Source: Flaccisagitta enflata
Lineage: Eukaryota > Chaetognatha > Sagittoidea > Aphragmophora
Assembly (NCBI GenBank): GCA_965153355.1
Contig: OZ231126.1
Coordinates: 24,490,001 to 24,554,000 of the forward strand
Direction of reading: 5' to 3'
DNA: 64,000 bases
The notes under the pieces were generated by a model. It searched no databases. It was not told where the DNA came from and saw nothing but the letters and a program-made list of their open reading frames with translations. How positions within the stretch are numbered: the stretch's first letter is position 1; every line of letters starts with the position of its first letter. Made by a program: the position numbers and the translations under genes. Below are positions 55,325 to 64,000 of the stretch, one piece after another.

Positions 55325-55557
55325 TCGACCTCCCTCCTATCTTTCCTTTCCTTCCCCTTCCCTCCTTCCCCTTCCCTTACCCTTCCCCCACCCTTCCTTA
55401 ACCTTCCCCCACCCTTCCCCTTCCCCCACCCTTCCTTAACCTTTCCCCACCTTTCCCCACCCTTCCGTACCCTTCCCTTCCTTCTCCTTCCCCTCACCCT
55501 CTTCCTTCCCATTCCTTTCCTTCCTCTTCCCTTCCTTCCCCTTCCCTTTTCTTCTGT
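55325..55557. repeat. Pyrimidine tract (CCTTCC)n
   Basis: About 230 bp almost purely C/T on the plus strand. Such tracts can adopt triplex structures. Gly/Lys/Arg frames are artefacts. Confidence 0.92.
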
Positions 55558-55559
55558 CG

Positions 55560-57354
55560 CTCGCCGAATTCATGAATGACTCCTTAACGAGCCGTGAGCC
55601 GAGGCCAGGGTACATATAAAGTTTTTCCCCCATAAATCTTCATTTCAAGCGAGTGACAACCCCCGACCCTTGCCTTGTGAGGCCTTCACTCTCGGCCACA
55701 CGATTATTTCACTTCTACGATATATCCGTCATGAGAGATTCGATCTTTCTGTTCACTCTCTCCCTCCCTCCCTCTTGAAAATTCGTTCATTCGCCTTTTA
55801 AATCTTTTTTGCTTTGCATCGTATCTCGTTTCATCGGATATACATATTCTCTTTTATCGAGAAAATTCGATGCGATTTAAAAATTTGTACACATGAACAC
55901 TGAGCAGGATTTTCTAATACATATCCCCTCTCTTGCGGGCCTTACTTCCTGTAATTCAACTCCCCCCAAAAAAGAATTCCCATCGGAAATATCGAAAAAA
56001 TTTTTTGAAAAAATATATATTTTTTTTACTCTTTCAAATCAAATCCCAAAGACAGCCAAAACAGAACCTTGGCGTCATTGTTTAAGTTTTTACTTTGACA
56101 CATATTTTCCTTCTCTCTGGATGTTTTTAAAAAGACGTGAAATGGTTATTTTTCGTTCCAATTAAAAAAAAAAGAGAAAACTTTTTTGACATTAAGTTGG
56201 AGAAAATGGTTTTTGCCAGCGGCGATTTCAAAGAAAATTCGTCGGAAGAACCCTCTTCAGAATCAGGTTGTTTGGGGTTGATTCGAGAGATCGTTTTATT
56301 GGTCTGTTTTGTGTACAGCGTTTAAGATTTTCGCCCCAGCTTCCGTAAAACCTGACATACATTTGCAGGATTTTGGATTTTAGATGTTGTTCACAAAAAG
56401 TAGAGGTCTCTTGATCAACAGGCATGCTTTTTCTTCTTTCCCTCCCAGTAGCATTTATTTTCCCTTTATATCTTCCGACTTGTCTATCACACTCTTGGGC
56501 TAGGGCTTGTTACTTGTTCCACATGTATTGTTTTGTCTTGTCTTCTTTGATCATGATGCATTCACATATGAATATATGTAGCACGTAACAAAATTTTACA
56601 GTCATCAAATCAAGGCAGTAGAGCGAGGATGAAATAAATATTCAGTTAAATACAAAAAAGGCGAACCAGATTGGAGTCAGGACACAATCTGCATTTGTTG
56701 ATGAATTTCTTTTCGCGCTTCGCAGTGAGCTCTTCCCACATCGGTCTGCTCAGTGCATGCTGAAGGTCGGTGACACTTTCATTGTACGAGTATCGATTCT
56801 TTGACTCAGTCTTTTTCTTTGCCTTCCTCTCAACAGCTAAAGATTGTACAGAGAAATGTTACGTCATTCCATATCTTGAAAGCAATGTGAAGTGATAATT
56901 TGCATATTGCAGTAGCTAGGTTTCTTCTAGTATTTAAAATGATTTAATGTTGTCTCGGATTTATCAACACCCAAGTTCATCGTGTGTGGCTTCTTAAAAT
57001 TTCATTGAAAAATTCCATGATTGCTTAAATAAGTTTAATAGCGTTACTTTAAAGAACGTTTGAAAGGATTGTTGGTTGTCTCAACTTCATACTTAACAAC
57101 TAGTTGGCAAATCGAGCAAATATTCACGCTTTCAGTTTGTAATTGGTATGCACATTGTTAACCTTCTGGATTACCTTCCGGGGGCATTTTTGGATGGCGG
57201 AGGGTCTATCCCGCCCAGATATTACTGGCATTAATTGGTCCCAGAGATGTCCCAGAGATTGAAGGGAATAAAGACGGCGAGCTTGTAAATGGGGGCTGAG
57301 GTATAACCATGTTTCTTTCTTTTCTTCTAGCTCCTCCCTCACTTTCTTATCTTT
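55560..57354. other. Unassigned sequence
   Basis: Several short ORFs (for example 56206-56325, MVFASGDFKENSSEEPSSES) but no recognisable exon pair, repeat or RNA. AT-rich. Confidence 0.3.
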
Positions 57355-57356
57355 TC

Positions 57357-57403
57357 TTCTTCTTCTTCTTCTTCTTCTTCTTCTTCTTCTTTAGAGAGAG
57401 AGA

Positions 57404-57467
<64 letters not shown>
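57357..57467. repeat. (TTC)n-(GA)n microsatellite
   Basis: TTC units to 57392, then GA units to 57467 with two GG interruptions. Confidence 0.96.
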
Positions 57468-57468
<1 letters not shown>

Positions 57469-57642
57469 CGGAGGTGGCGACAAGCAGGAAACCCCGAACC
57501 TCCCTCTCATTTCTCACTTCTCTGCTTCTCGTTTCCGTTCTTTTTCTTTTTATCGCAAAACTGACTTTATAGTCGCTTACTTAGCAAATCTGTAAGATGG
57601 TGTGTTCATTTGTATGTCTGCCTGAACATCGGTAACGCAAAA

Positions 57643-58356
57643 CGTTGGATGAAGGTGCTCTGCATTAGTACAACCATACTTTGATTACTGCTGCTCATCC
57701 TGGTACAACAGCGTGACAATGGAATGTAAGAAAAAGCTTGATGTTTTACAACGCAAAATGATTCGCTTTATTTTTGATCTTGATTTTCGTGCACATGTTG
57801 ATTGTACTCATTTGAAATGTCTGGGATGGCTCAATGTGTCGGATCGGGCTAAATACTTTAGATTGCTACATGTCTTTCGTATCAATTCGAATCAATCGCC
57901 TGAGTATCTCATGGAAAACTTCACGCGTGTTAATGCAATCCATGGTCATAGTACACGAGGTAGTGCAGCCAACTTTTTTGTTCCGAAAATTGGTAGTACG
58001 GAAATTCTTAAAAGGAGCTTTTTTTCAGTGGTATTAACGACTGGAACTCACTTCCTCTTACTAAATCTATACATAGTGAAAAGTCTTTCAAATCAAGTTT
58101 AAAGGCATACATGGCTGCTATGTATTGACTACGATTTTATTCTTCCTCTTTCTTGCTTGATACTAATCGAGTTTTTATCCTTTTTAACTTTTAAGATTTA
58201 CCAGTTTATCATGCTATAATTAGTCGCGGACTCCAATGGAAAAAAGTTACCACTTTTTTGGGCCATCCGCAGATTCGACTATTTTGTACTTGGTGATTGA
58301 TAATCTTGTACGGTCTAATCTAAAATACATTACATTACATTACATTACATTACAAG
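57643..58356 (+). mobile_element. Non-LTR retrotransposon (LINE) 3' end, truncated, with (ACATT)n tail
   Basis: Encodes the C-terminal end of a LINE reverse transcriptase: ALVQPYFDYCCSSWYN, LDVLQRKMIRFIF, RAKYFRLLHVFRI, YLMENF, GHSTRGSAANFFVPK. A one-base shift at the T8 run near 58018 moves the frame to GINDWNSLP, EKSFKSSLKAYMAAMY and stop (58126-58128). In functional elements this region follows the RT thumb. Then a ~200-bp 3'UTR and about six ACATT units, a microsatellite tail as in several LINE clades. The 5' end is missing, as usual for 5'-truncated insertions. Confidence 0.85.
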
Positions 58357-58954
58357 GTAAATCAGCTTAATGAAAGGAAACGTCAACTTCGGAAGATTTA
58401 GGCTCCTAGACGAATAAAGCTACAAATACTGGTTTAAACAATAGATCAATCGGACTAAACAGTCGATCAATTTGTTAAGGAGCAGCACTTTGTCAAAGCT
58501 CGTGTTTTTTTTTTTTGTTTTTTTTTGTATTCCCCATTTTGTATGTTCCCAAGATTACTTTTAAAAAAAGATCGTCATTTCCAAAACCCTTACCTTCTTC
58601 CATCATAAAAGAAGAGAGGGCCTTGACATGGAACAATTGCTTCGGCATCATTAAGAAATCGTTAATTAGATTTCTTAATCGTTTTTGGTTTTAATGCAAA
58701 AACCAACGCCCTTCCACGTCTGTAGGCAAAAACACGACTACAGCAAGAGCAAAGAGAGAGAGAGAGAGAGAGAGAGAAGCACAGACAGACAGAGAATCAG
58801 AATCGATAATGATTCTTTTTTTTTTTTTTTTTGCCAGATTTTAACGTTATTGGCATTTGATGGAGAAAAAAACCGGCAGTGTTGAGGAGAAGAGGAAGCA
58901 ATTTAAAGCGTAACCGTGCCGATGTATGTGCACTAAACATTCTGCAATTGACAG

Positions 58955-59068
58955 ATGAGAAACACAAAAGAATTTTGTCGACAATATCTTGCGATTCTAG
59001 ATAGATTACAAATAAACCAGTTGTCTGCATCTGCAATTTTCTACATGCAACAGAGGAAAACTATTGCG
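58955..59068 (+). CDS. Isolated candidate exon, function unknown
   Basis: Acceptor GCAATTGACAG, donor ATTGCG|GTAAGTTT, 114 bp, phase 0 on both sides. Encodes MRNTKEFCRQYLAILDRLQI and NQLSASAIFYMQQRKTIA. No partner exon found and no family recognised. Confidence 0.35.
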
Positions 59069-59255
59069 GTAAGTTTATGCATGAATTGTGCGTTGAGGAA
59101 GTTGCAGCAACATTTTCAACATTCCAGCCAAATGGCCGAAAAACATGTTGAGAGGAATTAGAATTAGGACAGATCAGAGGACAGGACAGAGCAAAGCTGT
59201 TTGTCGCAAGTCATGGGCCCAACAGTTCACTGAAGCTTCTTTTTATACTTTGCTT

Positions 59256-59345
59256 TTTTTTTTAGTCGCGTGCTACGCGACACTACACCCCGCTTTGTCC
59301 GTCAGTCGGTCGGTCGGTTGGTCGGTCGGTCGGTCCCCATTTTAC
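59256..59345 (+). repeat. Family 1 left part
   Basis: TTTTTAGTCGCGTGCTACGC with GACA, then CGCTTTGTCCGTCAGTCGGT and GGTCGGTTGGTCGGTC. Runs directly into the inverted-repeat/SINE structure. Confidence 0.75.
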
Positions 59346-59350
59346 TTTTT

Positions 59351-59641
59351 GGATACTTTTTTGGTGCCCTAGCAGATACCCCAGTCTGTGACTGGCTTTG
59401 AGTCTGACGTAGGAACCATTTTAATGAATGCGATGAGCAGAGATATACAATTTGTTTTACATCAGCATAGTAAGTCACCACAGTTGTCGGGCTTGGGACC
59501 GACTCAGCGTTTTAAGCGCTCCCTCAAACTCCTGTGTTACCTTCATGCCCGTCCTGGATTCGAACTCTTGACCCTCATTTCTGAAGGCAAGTGTTCTAAG
59601 TCACAGACTGGGGTATCTGCTAGGGCACCAAAAAAGTATCC
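59351..59641 (-). repeat. tRNA-derived SINE between perfect 43-bp inverted repeats
   Basis: Arms 59351-59393 and 59599-59641 are exact reverse complements (GGATACTTTTTTGGTGCCCT start). Between them the minus strand carries AACACTTGCCTTC, the B box GTTCGAATCC and the SINE body shared with 61591-61772. The A-box part of the SINE is replaced by the inverted-repeat arm. Confidence 0.85.
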
Positions 59642-60301
59642 AATGGAACAAATCATCAGCCTTTAGTAAACTTTCCTGGAAGAAATCTCCCGCACGGCAT
59701 GACACGTTTACTGCCGTTGGAACGCATTAATCTTATAATATGCATTTTTATGAGTTAACATAGTGAGAAAAAAATAATAAAAACACCATCAGACTCACAA
59801 GAAGCAGCTTATCTTTAAATACGACAATGTTGCATAGTGATGAAAAAATCAGAATAAGCATGAGACAGAGTTTAAAGTATATTCTAGTTAAAAAGGGCTT
59901 TTTTCCTTACATAATTAGCTATTTTCAAATTGGGGCTGGGTTTTTTATCTTGATATTTACAAAAATATGTCGCTAAAAATGAGAACGAAAATATCTGAGG
60001 GTTCATTGAGCAACATTTTATTTTTTTCCTATAAGTACAAAACATTGTTAAAAATAAGCAAAATATTAAAACATTCATTAGCCCACTTTCGACTTCCAGA
60101 AAATCGCTGGAAATGAATGAGTATGTTCACATGATATGCCTTTACATAATACCAAACGCTCAGCCCACTCCTAGCTGTCGCATAGCGTCGCAAGCCTGTC
60201 GAATGCAACGCTATCACTCAAATAGTCAGTAGATGCACAAACTAAAACCTAAGTTATATCTAGACAGCCGCTGTTACTGACATCTCTGAAAATTACTGAC
60301 A

Positions 60302-61221
<920 letters not shown>

Positions 61222-61245
61222 GCTCTACCATTCTCCTCTCTTTCT

Positions 61246-61288
61246 CTCTCACTCACTCACTCACTCACTCACTCACTCACTCACTCAC
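61246..61288. repeat. (ACTC)n microsatellite
   Basis: Ten ACTC units. Confidence 0.95.
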
Positions 61289-61590
61289 ACTCTCTCCTTT
61301 ATTTGAAGTCAGTGTCGGAATCACGTTTTAATGCGACTTTGAACAATACGCTGATGTTTCAGAGTGAAAAAGAGTTTCCATCCTGTCACCATTGATAAGA
61401 AAAATGGCGGTAAAATTTTCGAGGGTAGGACTTATGATAAGGAGTGAGATTTTCAATCTTGGTTTTGCCAAAAAGCCTCAGTTTTCATGTCTTCCGAAAA
61501 ATTTTCGACGAGGAATCCAAAAATCGCAGCCTCAAGGGCCTCAGGGAAAGTATTAAAGCTCTTTTAGGAAAGCTTACCTTTAGTAAGTCA

Positions 61591-61772
61591 GCCTTCATGG
61601 TCTAATGGTAAGAACACTTGCCTTCGGAAGTGAGGGTCAAGAGTTCGAATCCAGGATGGGCATGAAGGTAACACAGGAGTTTAGGGAGCGCTTAAAACGT
61701 TGAGTCGGGCCCAAGCCCGACAACTGTGGTGACTTACTGTGCTGATGTAAATCAAATTGTATATTTTACTTT
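61591..61772 (+). repeat. tRNA-derived SINE, intact promoter boxes
   Basis: TGGTCTAATGG (61598-61608) fits the pol III A box TRGYNNARNGG exactly and GTTCGAATCC (61643-61652) the B box. The tRNA-like part can form an anticodon-like stem (CACTT/AAGTG) but with an 8-nt loop, so it is not a functional tRNA. The body continues AACACAGGAGTTTAGGGAGC, GACAACTGTGGTGACTTACT to TGATGTAAATCAAATTG. No poly-A tail. Confidence 0.85.
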
Positions 61773-61792
61773 TTTTATGTTTTTGCGGTCTT

Positions 61793-61888
61793 TGGCCTCA
61801 CTGCACTTGCCCAAGTGCTTTAGTAACTCAAATACTGCCCCTGCCCACCCACACGCGACTATGGTAGCCGTGTATCCGGCCTTGTTCA
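61793..61888 (+). repeat. Family 1 right half
   Basis: GCCTCACTGCACTTGCCCAA, CTGCCCACCCACACGCGACT, GGTAGCCGTGTATCCGGCCT. The left hairpin is missing. Confidence 0.7.
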
Positions 61889-62066
61889 TTTCTTTATTTT
61901 CTTTTTAACCATTTTCGCTCTGTCGTCCAGTTTTTTTTTTTGTTTCTTGCTTGTTGAAAAAAATGAACGAAAGCAAAACAAGTAATCAATCAATTTCTTT
62001 AAAGTTTATTCTCCTATAGATAAAAGAAAAAAAATGGAAAAGAGAAAGGAAGAGAGAAAAGAGAAG

Positions 62067-62221
<155 letters not shown>

Positions 62222-62251
62222 TATTCCTAATTCGTCAGCATTTTACAGATA

Positions 62252-62761
62252 CAGTAGATGTCGTCTATACTTGGAAATACAGGGGCCCGCATATCATAAC
62301 TACCATTTGTGCCAATGAAATGAAACTGAGTGTGTATAATACTTATGTCCTATAGCGTTGACAATGGGGTATGGCAGCTCTGTGGAGAGAAAATTCTTTT
62401 GAATTTGGTATATCATATTAGCTCCTTTTCACAAGGTGTTGGAATTGGTCTAGTGGTTAACTCGTTTAACTTAAGATTTATTGTAACTAGTGGATTTCTT
62501 TAAAGGTTTGAAGTTCAAATCCCAGGCTGGTTTTGCAATAAGAGCAAATAGATGAAGTTGAATTTCTGCCATAAAAGTGATTGATCCTAACGTTTTATAC
62601 TAAAAGTTTTTTTTTGTAAGGTAAGCCGTAGGGGGATGCCATACCCCATCGTCAACCCCTTAGGGTCTATACATTAAACCAGCAAAATATCAGTCCCCTC
62701 ATTGTACTGATGCTCAGGTTATGAGCTCCCCCGTACTTCGAAGTCTAGACGACATCTACTG
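62252..62761. mobile_element. 510-bp TA-flanked foldback with tRNA-like promoter inside
   Basis: Ends CAGTAGATGTCGTCTATACT / AGTCTAGACGACATCTACTG, TA on both sides (62250-62251, 62762-62763). Inner inverted pairs GTTGACAATGGGGTATGGCA near 62356 and its complement near 62637 (19 of 20 match). Near the centre, A box TGGTCTAGTGG (62446-62456) and B box GTTCAAATCC (62513-62522) lie 55 nt apart. Confidence 0.75.
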
Positions 62762-63004
62762 TAGAAAAAAAAAACAAACAAAAAACAAAAAAAAACAAAA
62801 AGATTTAACTTTTAAGATAGGGAGGGGGCGCCGATTAGGAGAAATACGATATTCAGTGACATAAAAGGTCCATAGGATTCTTCCAGTATCAATGGCCGAT
62901 TTTAACAGTATCATGATACGCGAGAAAAAAAAAAACGATTGCTAATAGAACGATTAATAGCGGTGAGTTTTCCGTTAATGAAATATCTCTTTGGTCACTG
63001 GCCA

Positions 63005-63207
63005 AGCGACTCTAAGAGAGGTTGTGTCCGTAGGTGGGTAGGAAGGAAACGCGAAATTTGACTTGGAGATGCCGCGATACCAACTGAAATAACGATTTCT
63101 GAGCCCTGCTCAGCCACATTACAGCCCCGCCCTACCCCATACTGTCCCTGTCTACCCGCATTACTGTCCCTGCCGACCCGCCAGCGACTATGTATCCGAC
63201 CTTGTTG
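63005..63207 (+). repeat. Family 1, diverged copy
   Basis: AGCGACTCTAAGAGAGGTTG with TGTCCG, then CTGAGCCCTGCTCAGCC, CCTGCCGACCCGCCAGCGAC, TATGTATCCGACCTTGTT. The core is reduced. Confidence 0.6.
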
Positions 63208-63529
63208 GTTGAATATCGATTTTGATTTAATATTTCTTTTTTTTTTCTAACAATTTTGTACGGAATAAAATCTGTTTCTAACATGCGAGTTAGAGAGAGT
63301 TACCTGACGAGTGTCGCTTTAAAACAAACTGTGTGGCGATCCTGGCCACCGACCAACAGTTTTCGTCACATGAGGCTCTGTGTCCGGGAAACAGAGAATG
63401 ACATTTGGTTAATAAATCCTCACCAAAGGCCATAAATTCACGTTCAAATATTTCGAATATTCTAAACGTGGAGGAAAAGAGAACTGAAAAGTGGGAGAGG
63501 GGGAAGGACATGAGTGGAACAGTGGGAGG

Positions 63530-64000
63530 GTAACAACTAGCTTGTACCTAAATGACTAAAAGCAATAAAATCAGAATTCTACAAGTAGTTCTTGTTGTGG
63601 GGCTGTCTTGGGCTTCTAATGGCATCAATTTTGGTCTGAAAAATTTGCATCTTGCTGTCCGCGCCTTACCTTGAATTTTCCTTCAGCCTATGGGAAACAA
63701 AAAATTTCAAAGTGCTTAAATCTCTGTTTTGACTGCAGATTGGAAATCTGCAGAAAAAACTGTTAATTGAAAGTGCTTTCCTTTTTTCAATATTCTTTCG
63801 GGATCATAGCCAAAATTCATCTTAAAGATATAAAAAAAGGTTAGTTCGGCGATTTTACATATGAATAAAAAAGAAAGGTAAGTTTTGCAAACTTTGACAC
63901 TTATTTTGAGCACCTTCTAGTTGGAATATTGAAAAAAGGAAAGCACTTTCAATTAACAGTTTTTTCTGCAGATTTCAAATCTGCAGTCAAAACAGAGATT
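63530..64000. repeat. Foldback family C, second copy, cut by window end
   Basis: Homologous to 33965-34440 (TAGCTTGTAC, ATTCTACAAGTAGTTCTTGT, GGGCTGTCTTGGGCTTCTAA). The arm at 63716-63790 pairs with 63925-64000 (TTGACTGCAGATTGGAAATC). The outer right arm lies beyond the window. Confidence 0.75.

Noticed and set aside
55264-55633. Gly/Lys/Arg-rich ORFs near 55.3-55.6 kb
   Set aside because: Purine-only strand of the CCTTCC tract.
61598-61655. Functional tRNA gene
   Set aside because: A and B boxes are present, but the anticodon loop would be 8 nt, acceptor-stem pairing is poor and the same sequence recurs as part of a longer repeat; called a SINE.
63290-63511. 73-codon minus ORF (FRIFEIFEREFMAFGEDLLT)
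   Set aside because: Protein-like in part, but no splice signals, homologue or neighbouring exon could be supported.

Overview
This window looks like repeat-dense intronic or intergenic DNA from an invertebrate animal. Evidence for a metazoan: GT-AG introns, a multi-exon receptor gene of the natriuretic-peptide-receptor / receptor guanylate cyclase type, a Pao/BEL retrotransposon, a LINE 3' end, tRNA-derived SINEs and many non-autonomous DNA transposons. I cannot assign a phylum. Nothing bacterial (operons, ribosome binding sites, CRISPR) is visible.

Layout. 0-5 kb: microsatellites and a 1.4-kb inverted-repeat element. 6-17.2 kb, plus strand: the one gene I recognise, an 11-exon ligand-binding ectodomain whose exon phases all agree. 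Its 4.6-kb intron holds several satellites, including a 22-bp satellite whose unit contains a perfect Kozak sequence. The membrane, kinase-homology and cyclase exons were not found. 17.2-20.3 kb: small TA-flanked inverted-repeat elements, one with pogo/Tigger-like ends.

21.1-37.6 kb, minus strand: a decayed Pao/BEL retrotransposon (Gag with a long Gln-rich insert, protease, RT, RNase H, integrase) followed by an extra Gln-rich ORF downstream of pol. Its gag is split by a 7-kb foldback element (30258-37319). That element is itself invaded by a Family-1 element carrying a hAT-like MITE (8-bp target duplication) and by an 887-bp near-palindrome (5-bp duplication).

38.9-50 kb: two copies of a 0.63-kb repeat. 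The first copy is interrupted by an 8.46-kb TTAA-flanked segment and by a 1.0-kb TA-flanked segment; the second copy preserves both empty sites. Inside the TTAA segment lie 154-bp tandem repeats, trinucleotide tracts and fragments of an acidic minus-strand coding sequence.

50-64 kb: more microsatellites, copies of a dispersed family with a hairpin end and a GTCCGTCGGTC-type core (Family 1), a LINE 3' fragment, tRNA-derived SINEs (one locked between 43-bp perfect inverted repeats), a tRNA-like promoter inside a TA-flanked foldback, and a foldback cut by the window edge.

The strongest material for follow-up is the nested-insertion archaeology, where empty sites and target duplications are internal controls, and two repeat families I cannot place in any known class (Family 1: hairpin end plus GTCC core; Family 2: foldbacks whose tandem repeats flip orientation at the centre). 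All calls come from reading the sequence by eye; element boundaries without a stated target duplication are approximate.
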